Part shown: positions 34,321-46,771 of the stretch, piece after piece
How positions within the stretch are numbered: the first letter of the stretch is position 1
How the letters are laid out: each line of letters starts with the position of its first letter
Assembly: GCA_001953115.1 (NCBI GenBank)
Contig: LSSL01000642.1
Span: forward strand, 1 to 48,973
Direction of reading: 5' to 3'
Length of the DNA stretch: 48,973 bases
Source of the DNA: Smittium mucronatum
Taxonomy: Eukaryota; Kickxellomycota; Harpellomycetes; Harpellales; Legeriomycetaceae
Made by a program: the position numbers and the translations under genes
The notes under the pieces: model-generated
Told to the model about the DNA's origin: nothing
Seen by the model: the letters and a program-made list of their open reading frames with translations, nothing else
Databases searched by the model: none

Positions 34321-37300
34321 TTTTAAAATTTTTATAATCAAAATGACAAGAAGATTGCAGATTTTGCACAGATTATTTTTCGATATTAATTGAAAGAAAA
34401 AAAAAATTCCGATCAATTAGGATTTTGATAAACCAAAGAATTACTATCAAAAAAAATTTTCCTCTAAAGTCATATAATTTTAAATGAGTATTTCTTTTGT
34501 GGATACAATGGTAAAAAGCTATGGATATGATTTTATTTAGAAAAAAGCTTAATGAAATAGCATTATATGAAAAATAAACCAAGACAGTATGTTTAAAATA
34601 AACTTGTATTAAATTTATATATTTCGGAGTATTCCCAATACTCCACCTATTACTTTGATATTTGTTTTAAGGGGTGTTTTTTTTGTTCAATTTAATATTT
34701 TTAATTAAATTATGTGAATTAAAAACTTTAAATTCGACTAATTTATATTAATTTTTATTATGTGCTATAAAAACTCAATATCTGCTCATTCTTGAAAGAA
34801 GCTATACTTTTTATAATCTCATTTCTTCTTTGCTAATAATAATAATAATAATAATAACATCTATTATTCTTGCAGTGATAAAAAGTATTTTGAAAGTAAG
34901 TTTAGTAAAAATTTTGAATAAAAAGAAGAAGAAAGTATAGGTGTGAAATATAATAAAAAAATTAGTGAATAATCAAAATTCACAAATTTAAGATAGGTTT
35001 TCCTATAAAAACTCACAACAGTATTAAACCCCTTTTTAATAAAACTAGGTTGATCATATCCTTTTTTATAAATACAATTCGTTGACGAGATAAACTCTTT
35101 TTGTAGCGTTTTGCTAATCTCTGCTATGAAATAACAAGAAATATATATTAAAAAAATCCTTATTCATATTGATTTAAAATATAAATAAAATATCATCTTT
35201 ACTTTTTTAAAAAAACATTATCTTTTCATTTTAAAAATGAAAAAATCCAAAAGAAATTGGCTTGAGGCTTTTTTGCATGAAAATAAAGGTAGTATATATA
35301 TATGAGAATAAGCTACTCAAAATCTTAATAAAAATTACAAACCCTCAGTTTTTTATTGTGTAAAAAAAATCTATAAGGGATGAATGGGTGACTTAAGGAT
35401 CGATAGCTATTATGATCCATCAAAACTTTATATCAGCTATGAATTTCACTAGGGTTCATGTTCTAAATAAAAATATTTAAATATTAAGGAAAAGATATCA
35501 AGCTTTATTCAAAAAAAATTTCATCCAATCAAATAAAACTACAGTTGGAATTGTATAATATTTCTATTTAAATTGAAAAGATATATACCATTAAAAGCTA
35601 ACGCAATAAAAAATAAAATGCTGGCTTAACATAACGACAGAAATGCTTTAAATTCAAAATATGAAAATAAATTATCTGGATTTGTATGATAATCCATAAG
35701 TTACAGGATATTATACAGATACTGGGATTGAAATATTTTTAGTGGCTTCAAAAGAAATGATCAAAAGTATTTCAAAGGTAACAAATATACATGAAGATTC
35801 AAAATTTAAATTGATAAGAGGGATATCCATTAATTACTCTAGAAGATACGGATAATGAACAGAAACTTCCCCCCATATCAACATCAGCGATCAAAAATGA
35901 CGATATTGAATATAATTTGAAAATTTAAATATTTTGAAAGAAAATAATAAAGCTATGGGTATTAATTTAAAATTAAAAAAATCTTTTTCAGACTCCTCCC
36001 CTATAATATCTAAGACTTATGAATTATTATATTTGGGCTTGTTTAAAAAAAGTTTTGGCTCCATTTATCCAAGCATATAAAGAACTTTTTAATAAAAAGT
36101 AAGACGATATTAAGGATTTTATTTACATCGGTATTTGCAAGATTCAGTTATCATCAAACTAAAGAATTTTGAAAAGTATTAGAATTTTTTTTAACAGAAT
36201 ATGGAAATTTCAATTTAATTTCAGAAAAATTTCAAAGAAATTAAAAAAAGTAACATATAAAAAACCTATAGTTGGTTTGAAGGCGCATTTATCTTTATGA
36301 AATCGAAAAAAAATGCCCAAAAAAGATTTATTAGGAAATTTAAATATAAATATGCAAAGTATCAAGTATATGACATAATTGAATTTCTCAAATTATCTGA
36401 AAATTATTGAGGATTCTGGTAATAATTATTAGTCGAGTTTCGGAAAATTTATTTATAATGAGATTATAGGGAAAAACGATATAATTTATCATAATTTATC
36501 ATAAATAATGAAGCAGAAAATTGCATTTTTTTTTTATGAAAAAATTATTGGGTCATTGGAACTCATGTAAATTTCAAGGATTTTTCGTTAAATTTATTTA
36601 GCGAATTTTGACTCCTTAGCTCAATTTTTCAAAAAATATACCTTTATTTTTCCAAGAAAGAATATTGAAATATGTACATATATTTACTGTTCGTTTAGAG
36701 AATTTTTAAAAAAAAGAAGAAGCTAGCATATCTATAAATTTTTAATAGAAAAAAAAGAAATAGGATTTTATAAGCATAGATTAATTTCTAAAAAACCATC
36801 ATTAAGAATACGTAAAAAAACAAAAGGAATTCTATTTTGGAAAAAATCGACTCTTAGTCATCTAAAAATAGAAGGATTATTACTTTTTAATCCTAATTTT
36901 CTATGAATTCATACATTTTTATTCGATAATAGCCACTATACTAGTTTAATAAAAACTTTTAATGGCTCTATGTAGCATCTTTATTTAAATTTTAACTATT
37001 TAAATAAAATTATTCTAAATATAAAACAGAAATCATGTTTAAAAAATTTAAAGATACCTCTCGTATCTCATATCGCTTGAGTCCACCTGAGATAATTAAT
37101 AGTTACATTATTTGATTATTTAGAGGAGACTAGGGTAAAATCTTTTTCAAAAAAATCGATGTTTTTTATGGAGAATAATCTTTCATTTCGAAAATTAAAT
37201 CGGTCTAAGAAATTTCAATATAATGGAATGTAATAAAGCCAAATATATCCTATAGCTGATAATATTATATAATAAATAGTTAAAAGGTTTATAAAACTTA

Positions 37301-40300
37301 CCATAACACTTTTCAACATCTATAGACGTACTAAAAAATATTATTGAAATTTCATAAAAATATATCAACTAAATTATTGTAACAGCTTAAAACTATTAAA
37401 TGATTTTTGAAATTTTAGTGCATCATTTTTACGTTTTTCATTTTTTATAAACAAAAAGATAATTTTATTAAAAAATTTATTAATTTAAACTTTATCTTAC
37501 TTACATTTATTGAAAGTTTTTGAAATAGATTTTAAATTGAAAAAAATGCCATATTATTGCTCAAATTGTCAGATTATTAATTAGGCGATTTCCAGTTTTA
37601 AATATTTTTAAATTAATTGCCAGATTTTTCTAGGAACCAACAGAAATCTTTGGAAATTTCCAGGAGACTATTTCCTAAGACTCAAAAAATATCTTTTATG
37701 ACAAGAATAAGTTTTTAAATAAAAAATTTAGTGTGTAAATTTGAAAAAAAACTTATTAATTTTTAATGTTTTTTTTCTTTACATTTTAATAATAATGATA
37801 TAATACTATTTAATTTTCATAAGTCAAAAATCACAAAAATAATTTTTATTAAAATATAATTAATTAAAATATATATATTTCGATATTTTAAGTAAGTTAT
37901 TTTAGATTTATCTCATTGGATGTATATCCTTAATTATATTTTTGACATAAATGTTTATTTTGAATATACGATTAGATATAAAGGAAAAATTAAGTCAAAA
38001 TAAACCCACTCTGTATAGATATGATGATATAGAAAAGAAAATTTATTTATCAATATTTTAACATTTTACTAAATTAAATCATAAAATAAACAATTTAATA
38101 TTTTCAAATAATTTTATACCAAGATAGATATAATATAATTCTTTTTAATACATATAAATAATTTTTAAATTAATAAACCATTGTGAAGCAGAATTATTTA
38201 TGATGGTTATAGAGAAATACAAAAGATCAATAAAAATAAGTTTAGTTTTACAGGATCCGTTGTTTAAGCCGATTATTTAAGTTATTCTTTGGTGCAAATT
38301 TTGGTGATATTAAAAAATCATTATTCCTTTTCATAATATAAGTTTGATTTTTTTTTAAAAAAATGTTTAATAAAAAGAAATGAGTTTATATATTATATTT
38401 CCTTATAAACTCTTTTAGTATAAATTCAGTATTCATTTAATTATAAAATTTTATATTGAGCCGCCTTTTTTAGTATTTTTAAAATATACTTTGCTATTTT
38501 AAAATTTAATTCTATAGAATACTAGATATTTTGAAGAAAAATATAAAAATTTACTATTTTAATATTTTAATTTTTTTTTTTCTAATTTAAAAAGCAAAAA
38601 TCCAATTAATTGGAGATTTAGAGCTTATAAATATGTTAAAAGTATTTCTGTTTCTTTATTAGAAAAAATCTCAATAGTCACTATTTTTCTGATCATAACA
38701 GGAAAATTAATACCCAATTCATTTTCGAAAACAATTAGGCTTTAAGAAATTTTCAAAATAATAGGAGATTATTTAGAAAACGAAAAATAATAATTTCAAA
38801 ATCCGCCATAATTTATTGCAAATACCAAAAAATAAAATAAAAAAAATTACTATTTTTATATTTCTTTTATTTTAAAACTCTTTAAAAATGGTCTTAAATT
38901 ATTCACTAAAATGGTTTAAAAAGAATTGAAATTTTCCAAAATAAAATAAAATAGAAGTTATACTATACTCTTCTTAAATAACTTCTTACCCACTAGGTAT
39001 CGATTCAAGGACATAAATAGCCAAATTTATAACTTTTTGACAAATAAATACGTATTTATAGTCCAAAATTTTCAATCCACATGTCTATGTTGATATAATT
39101 TTTCCCTAGTCGAAATATTTAGCTAGATATTATAAAAATCAGAGTACCATTTATCCTCTAATTTTTTTTAGAAATAATTAATATTAATATATTCTGTATC
39201 TATTGCTGATATTATATAAGAATACAAAACCCTTATTAATAAATAGTTATTATATTAGCTATACAAATTTAAATCGCAAAAGCTTTTTTCTTTTTTTCAT
39301 AATAAAAGAAATATGTTTTGATAGTTCAATATAGTAATTATACATGCCAATTAATATTTTAATAAAAAAAGCAAGGATGAACCTATATATTTATCATTTA
39401 AATAAAATGGGGTTCAATAAAAAATTAATGAAAAGTCATCAGAGTCAATTATCAACTGAAATAATAGTAGTGGTACAAACTGGATTATTATTATTTTTAA
39501 AAGATAGTAATGTAGATTTAGTTTAAATATAAAATTTCAAAAAAAAAAAATCAATTAAGACCTCGATGTTCAATCAATATTGTGAAGTTGATAATTTTGT
39601 TTATCGCCTCATTCATAAAATAGCTTAAATTTTATAAATTTGATATAATTGAATATTTTTTATTTTATTTAAAAAAATGAAATGACATTAATCTTACAGA
39701 AATGGTTGCAAAAAAATAGATATCTTTTTGAAATTCCAAATATTTCTAAATTTCTTGTTGTCAAATAAATTATTTATCTAAAAAAAAGAAAAACACTGAA
39801 GTTATATTTTTTTATAATTAAAGGAAACATTCTTGTTTATAACAGAAAGTTTTTAATGGAATCCTTCATAATTTTTAAAAAATTCTTTAAAAATCAGTTT
39901 ATAATTTTTTTAAATTTTATAAGATAATTTTATTTCTAACTATATAAATTACAAAGTTTCATTAACAATAAATCTAAGCAAGAGTAAATATTTTAATTTT
40001 CAAATTGCGCATTACTGGAAAGCTTCTTTACAAGGTTTTTTATTCAGTGTATCTTGTTATAATTTTATTTTTTTTATAAGGATTTATTTAAAATATATAA
40101 ATACTAGACGAAGATATTAAAAAGATGCAATAAAAGGGATAAATAAATAAACAATTCATTTTATCCCTATCAAATCTGTGATGGTATAGCAGCTCTGTGC
40201 TCACTAGGAGTAAGATCAAATTCTCAATTATATATTTTGTTCTGGGATTGCTGTTTAATATTAAATATATCTTATTATGAGATAATTGGAGGTCTATTTC

Positions 40301-41033
40301 TTACATATTTTGTTAAAAGGGCTTATATTATTAAATAAATGAAGAAGTATGACATGCTAATAAAGATCTGTGAAATTTAAAATAATAACTGGCAGTTCGA
40401 ACTAATACTAAGGATAGTAAATATTTATATAGTATATTTATAAATTTAAATTTGGGTTTTTTGAAGAAAACTCCACAATTTAGAGATGTGCATACTAAAA
40501 TCTCATCGGAAAAAATATAGAAATTTATCATGAATCTATTGCACCTTGCCGTCGATTAAAAAGAGGCATCAGTTTGTCTAACAAATTTTCAAAAAGGAAA
40601 TAACAAAGATATCTATTTAAGGGGATATAGAAGATATTGAGATGAGTTACTCTTATACAATAGTATTTGTATCATATAAGAAATTTAAGATTAGGAATTA
40701 ATAGACAACTCTTTTTTTCAAAATAATGATCTGAAAACTGAAGTGAAAATAATGAGAATTCGTTTTATTTATTGGATGGAGATCGGAAAAGTTTCCATAT
40801 TAGGAAGCAAAAGATTTGTCATCAAAAAAATCTCATTTGCAGCAAACAGTCGAATTTGTAAGAGTTCGTTTTTTAGCCGGTATGCTTTTGATCAATAGTT
40901 ATCTGCCTTAAGGAGTCAAATATACAAAAGGAAAAGCATACATATTTGATACAATAAAGATGGATTAACTTTAAATTTGAAGCCATTTTTTTATTATTAG
41001 TTAAAAAGCACTTTAATAAATAGACTTTCATCC
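34321..41033. other. A+T-rich stretch with unresolved coding-like debris; upstream region of the TANGO6-like gene
   Basis: No intact gene was found. (TAA)8 lies at 34834-34857. Between about 35600 and 37150 the plus strand has several open pieces in alternating frames, for example SDSSPIISKTYELLYLGLF near 36000 and KKPSLRIRKKTKGILFWKKS near 36800. Their composition suggests a very old pseudogene or transposon, but I cannot name a family. The last 700 bp before 41034 are slightly less A/T-rich and probably include the promoter of the next gene; no clear TATA box stands out. Confidence 0.4.
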
Positions 41034-44000
41034 ATGGCCGAAGCAGAGTTAAAGTCTATACTCTTTTGTTTAAACTCGAATGTTGATGAGATTAAGTCTT
41101 ACTTTTTAGGTATTTTTTACATTAACTAGCTATTTCTGTTTGTGAAGCTATTATTTTAATGCCAATATTATATAGCCGCTGCAAATATCCAGAAGGATTT
41201 CCTTGAAAAAAAAATTAAATACTATAAAGATGAAATACCAAGCCCTAAATTCTCTGCATCGAAATACGTTCTTGGTGAGAGACCAATTGCTTTAGTTGAA
41301 AATCTCGATTTTGAAGACAAGGATCTAGAAACAAATTTTGAAATTTCAGACAAAAAAGATAAATCAAATCCATGTGTAAACAATGAAAAAACAATCGTAG
41401 AAGATACAGAAGTTTTCTGCGATATCCTGTTTTCGAATTTGAATTTTTTGCAAAAAAAACTAATAGAGATAATTAATGGTAATTTATTTTGCGTTTATTT
41501 TGTATCTATTCATAGTTCCTTTTTTTATTCGAGATTATATTTAAAGATTTTCGAGATTTAAAAATTTAAAGAACATTTTATTTATTTCTAGAAAAAAATG
41601 ATAAGTTTCAAGTTGAATTACTAGGTTTGAGGGATAAAAAGGATATCGGAGTAATTTTGGATTTCATTACTTCTTTTGCTTTAGCTCCCAGATTGCTGAA
41701 AAATACTTCAATTTCTTTTAATACTAGATTAAAATCATCTGGACTTGAAAGAATTGGCTTTGACTTGTCCAATTTCCAAAAATTTATTTCTTTAAAGGAT
41801 AGAATAACAGCAAATGTTAATGATACTGATACGACAGCGATAGAGGATTTAAGATACAAGCTATTGATAAAATGGACTCAAAATTTGGGTTCACTGGCTT
41901 CTGGAAAAAATTACTCGATTATAGAGGTGGCCCAAATTATCAGAAGTAGGGCTCTTGTCGATTTAATATCTGCTTTTTTACAAACCGCCTATTCCCCAAT
42001 TCTAGCTAGAAAAAAAAATATAATTTCCTCTCAAGATTTAATATCTATGAAGAGACAATTTAGCAAAATATTCAACAACCCTTTAAACAGAAGTCTGATT
42101 TTGGAGTCCTTGTTTGCCCTATTGAATTTTTCGTCCGAAAAATTGAAATGGTTTAGCATACTTGTTTCAAGATTTTTATCCCGCCTGTTAATGTTTGATA
42201 ATGGGATTATGCTGCTGTTCAGCTTCATTATTAATTCCGAGTCATCACAGCAATCTATAACCACTTCAAAATTGGAAAACATTTCTAAATTAATTTTGTC
42301 AGTTCCAACCTCTATAAAACATGATGAATATTTCCAAAAGATTATACCTCAAATGTGCAAGCTAATCGTAAATACTGAATTTAAAGATTCTGATGGTCAA
42401 AAAAGTAATAAAACTAGTATAAAAAGTTCAGAAAACAACTACAAAATTGAACTATACCATATTTCGATATACGTCTTGTCAAATATGTCAATTCAAGATC
42501 CAACATCCTTCTTTTCCATTTCAGCTCCTATTATAGCAAACCCATTTAATCTTTGGAGTAAAAAAAGGATATCAAAGATAGCTGCTTTACCTTATGTTAA
42601 AAGTAATACTTTTAATAAGTTCTCTCTTGGAGCTGAAATTACTTTTGATAAAGAAAAAATCAAACAGGTTTATGGTAAAAAGCTAATACAAGTGATAGAT
42701 GAATCCCCTGAATTATCCAATATCAAAACATCCACCCTTATTAATCATGATCAAATGGATTTTCTTTCTAATAGATTTTTTGTTTACAAAAAGAATCAAG
42801 TTGACGAAAATCAAACTTTGAGTGAAAACGTACTTTCTCTAGGTTCAGAAATGGAAGTTTCACTAAACAGATTAGTTACTATTTCTAATACGAACATTGA
42901 AAACTCTGATCCTCTTTTAAAATCAATTTCATCAACGATATTTCTGCCCCTACTATTTTTGTACCAGTATCTTGATAATGTTTTATCAGTGTTAGATTCA
43001 AAAATGTTAGATTTGGCTTCCCTTTCTTTGGAGGGAAGTGAGTCTATTAGAATTTTCAAAAATAAGGTTAAATTGTATATCATCAATGTCCTCACGGTAA
43101 TTTCAAGAATGCTAGAATTGAATGATGTTTCTTTTATATCAAATCTGATTAAAATTGCTCTAACCAAAGATAAGTTGGCAGCATCACTAGAAAATCAGTC
43201 TGATTTAGGTCATGAGGTTTATCCATTGTTCGCTATTGATAATGAAGGTCGGATTAACCTTGTATACACCAATTATTACCCAGAATTCATGTTTAATGAC
43301 TCTCATTCTTTTAGTCAAAACAAGTCTGGTACTAATAGCTTTTATGACTTTTATCCAAGAGGGGAAATGAATTCAAAAAGTTTAGATGACGAACACTTGA
43401 TTGAGGACTCATCTCATTATACAGATATGTATCAGTCTAGAATCAACATGTCTACACTAGCTAATTTATCAGTTGAGATTGAGGAAGGTCTATTAAATGA
43501 AACAGGATTGTATGATGATAAAGCACTATTAAATTTAAAACAGGTTTTTGCAAGTCTGTTCATTAATTTACTGAATGAGTACAGTAGTTTACATGATCAA
43601 ATGGATAAAGATGAGCCTAAAAACACCGAACCTGTTGTAAAAAACACAGGGAGTCTGATACAAATTTTGGAAGAGCCTCAAAATAGCAAATCAGATGAAA
43701 TTTATAGATTAAATAATTTTGAAAAGACCGGCAAAAATAAGAATGGCTACATTAAAAAGTCAATAAATGTCATAGATCTTAGTCAATCCCAAAATAATGA
43801 GAGATATGCATATTTGGGTCAGGTTCTTTTGGATATGGTTGAGACACTGGGCCCAGGAGTTCTATCTAACAGAACCCATATTTTAGCATTTATTGATTCG
43901 ATCATGTCAAAAGTGACACATAATCCTCCACCTTTATTGAATGAAGCGAGCCCATCTTTAGGGCAAAAATTTGATATCCAAAACAGAGATTCTTTTAGTA

Positions 44001-45436
44001 CTAAAGGAGGTTTTCCAAGTGGTGATAAAAATTTAGCACTAGAAGCGGAAACTTTTTTTTCCAAACTAAGTTTGGAAAATCAAGGAACTGATGCTAATAT
44101 TGGCGATAATGAGGCAGAGGACGTAGTAACCGATAGTGTGAATAATTCTGAGCAGCTGATTCTGGCCTTGAATTTATTGTATACTTTGGAAATTACTGGA
44201 CTGGATCAAAGCCAATACGATGGGGTGACTAGTTCTGGGGTTTCAGAAAAGAAAGAAAATAAAGATGAAGGGTCAGTATCTAGACTTTATTACGGAATAG
44301 AAGGCCATTTGAAAATTTTAAAAACACAATGGAAAAACTATCCGCTTGTTTTTGGGCTACTGGAACAAGCCGAGAGTATAACTAAAAAGTATACGAGTGA
44401 TAAACAAAATTCTGGTATCTTTGGCGCGGATAAATTGAAGTTGGAAGAAGACGATAGTGGGGACGTTGTACCAGAACTTTCAGAGATAATGGCAGATTTG
44501 CAAAGCGATTTGATACCAATAGTTGCTTACGGACTAGTGAATTTAAAAAAATTTGTCTTACTGAATGGATGCTCAGACGATTCATACTTTATATATGGAA
44601 TCGGTATATTTATAAAGTTTTTGGAACATGAAGACTCCTTCATTTATTTGAAAGCAATACAGAATCTCGTAGATTTAGCAACCAGCCCAGAGAATAGGAA
44701 AGTGAATGATGAAGGTAAATCAAAGGGAAAAATATCTAGAAAACGGTTAGAATTGGTTGTTAATGAGTTGGTGCCAATATATATAAACAAATCAGCTGAT
44801 TTGGATCTAAGGTTGAGAGTAGGGGAGGTGTTTTTGGGAATAGGAGAACGAATTGGGAGTGCACTGGCTATTTACGGGCAGGTAATTATACCAACGTTGA
44901 TGTTGACGATAGACCCAAATGTAAATGGAGAATTTAAGGGTAAAGAGACTGGAGATAATCGGAATGGCGATCAGATCAGCCAAGACGAAACCAACTTACT
45001 GGCCCATTCATCATTATCGATTTTAGGATCATATATGAAGATTTATCCGCTGGCACTTGTAAATTACCAAACGGATTTGATTGATTATTGCCGAGCCATT
45101 GGAATTAGTCGGTATTCTAGTCGTGGCGTTAAACGAGCTTCGGTTGGGTTGCTCATATCGCTGGTTGATGGGTATTTCTCAGACCAAGAATCTATCGCCA
45201 CCCGCCTCAACAAGAACACAGTTTCTGTCCTCAAACAGGTATATAGCAGTCTGAAACTCATCCGGGATTCGGCCTTATCCTCATCTTCTTCTGTTACTCG
45301 CACTGGCTCGAAGCTGTGTGAGGCGTCCGAATCTTTAGCTGATAAAAATGAAGAGATTGATGATTTGCTCCTGCATAACATTGAAATGGGACTGAATGAA
45401 ATTGACAGTATTATCAGCCAAATCTTTTCATTATGA
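41034..45436 (+). CDS. TANGO6/Rtp1-like HEAT-repeat protein, three exons, 1407 aa
   Basis: Exons are 41034-41109, 41176-41478 and 41592-45436. Introns are 66 bp (GTATTT...TATAG) and 113 bp (GTAATT...TCTAG). The ATG at 41034 is the first after an in-frame TAG at 40998-41000. The long frame alone would start at a non-ATG codon, and the splices restore a clean N-terminus (MAEAELKSILFCLNSN). The C-terminal third identifies it. Residues about 1094-1233 (including KFLEHEDSFIYLKAIQNLVDL and DLRLRVGEVF) are the RTP1_C1-type helical block. Residues about 1280-1372 (ISRYSSRGVKRASVGLLISL) are the RTP1_C2-type block. The middle (about 700-1080) is low-complexity, rich in Ser, Asn, Asp and Glu. Yeast Rtp1 aids RNA polymerase II assembly/nuclear import; animal TANGO6 is linked to Golgi organisation. 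At 1407 aa it is longer than typical members (about 1000-1100), mainly through this insert-like region. Frame and splice phases are consistent throughout. Confidence 0.85.
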
Positions 45437-45768
45437 TTTACTCTTTTTTATCCACAGCAACTCATTATTGTTGGTCATTTCTTTAAAGTTAGTTATTTGA
45501 CCTTTCGTATTGCTAAATCAGTTAAGCTCTGGGTATTTTCCAATACATCTCTAATCCACGATTAGACGGTTTTTTAATCGTCTTTTTTCTTTTTTTTTTT
45601 TGAAAAAGTTCATGTAAAGTCCATCGCATCTTTATATTTTTTTAAAATGGGTTGGTGAAGTTAAGGAATTTAAATCAGAAACCGTTAATTTTCACAATCT
45701 ACTACCGTTATTTATATTTTTTAAAAACATTCAAATGCAATTCTTTCTATCAACCATCCCTTCACTGC

Positions 45769-45790
45769 ATATATATATATATATATATAT
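45769..45790. repeat. (AT)11 microsatellite
   Basis: Eleven uninterrupted AT units directly abut the left end of the putative MITE. Confidence 0.95.
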
Positions 45791-45957
45791 AACCCTTTCC
45801 GGGCCTAGATTTGTGCCTTGCCCCTATTTGCGTTATTTGAACTTCTAATTGGCGCAAAAATATGATCAGCCCAATGATATACAAATAAAAGTAAACTAAT
45901 TATAACATTGAGCGAAAAGTGAAGGCCATTTTTTGTACCGTCGTCCCTGAAAGGGTT
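45791..45957. mobile_element. Putative 167-bp piggyBac-type MITE
   Basis: AACCCTTTCCGGG (45791-45803) is an inverted copy, with one mismatch, of CCCTGAAAGGGTT (45945-45957). The right end runs into TTAA (45956-45959), the target of piggyBac transposases, and CCCTTTC...GGG tips are common in that superfamily. The expected left TTAA reads TATAA, possibly altered by the adjoining AT microsatellite. The interior is non-coding. The TIRs and one TTAA are seen directly; the superfamily is inferred. Confidence 0.5.
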
Positions 45958-46771
45958 AACGCAGAATAACCTTCACTACGTAAAAATTATAAATTATTCC
46001 TTATCATGAGTTGTTTTCATTTACGGGTTAGGAGATGGGGGGGGGGTGTAGGGGTAGAAGAATAGGCTGGGTTTGGAGTCGGGTGTTTAGTTTCTTGGAT
46101 TATTATGATACAGTTTAGGCATTTTATTCGTATCACGGAATAGTAGATAGAGTTGAAATGTCCCTTAATTCTACAACTCTCTAGATATTCGATGTTCGCT
46201 GATTTGCTAGAGCTTTAAATCCCCATTTGTCAATCAAGAAATAATACTCGATATATATTACAATTTATCGTATAATATAACAAACCACAACATTGGTTGT
46301 TGCTATTGGCTATTTTGCATTTTACTGAACGATTTAATGCTCCTTTTTCTTGATTCTTATTAGTTCAAATCCAGCGTAAAAGTAATGCATTTTTATTGGC
46401 TGATCAGATGAACTAATAAGGGATTTTATTATGGGGATGGAAAAATGAACACCAAAGTTCGATCTGAATTTAAACTACGTAATTGAATTTCAGCACTAAA
46501 AGCTCGCAACTCTGAAAACTTTGATCATTTCTGTACTATCGACTCACTGATCATAAAGACCACATCGCCAGCAAGTAAATTCATCAATACAAACATCAAC
46601 ATTAACAAAAAATATCACTACAACTATACAAACAGAGTTTACTACTTTTCCGCTAGCGGCCTTCACATTCTTCCTCGATACTTTTATTATAACTAAGAAA
46701 TTTTTTCTATAAAATCCATAAAATTTAAAAAAAGAGGAAAACACGTGAAATTCATCAACCTTAAAAATAAA

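Larger units (their letters stand above)
45437..46771. other. Intergenic region between the TANGO6-like and DPH7-like genes
   Basis: It contains the 3' end of the first gene and the promoter of the second. Features seen are a short inverted repeat with a following T-run (about 45559-45600), (AT)11 at 45769-45790, a probable 167-bp MITE at 45791-45957 and a G10 run at 46037-46046. No coding region was recognised; a 66-codon minus-strand frame at 46744-46544 has no motif I know. Confidence 0.6.

Noticed and set aside
40180..40240. Possible tRNA: TGGTATAGCAGC resembling an A box and a B-box-like GATCAAATTCTC
   Set aside because: No consistent cloverleaf pairing was found, and the B box is a poor match.
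45559..45600. Hairpin followed by a T-run resembling a bacterial intrinsic terminator
   Set aside because: The window is eukaryotic with spliceosomal introns. The stem is only about six pairs, so a rho-independent terminator is not a sensible call.
46037..46046. G10 run as a possible G-quadruplex or regulatory site
   Set aside because: It is a single homopolymer run without the spaced G-tracts of a quadruplex motif, and homopolymers are also prone to assembly error.
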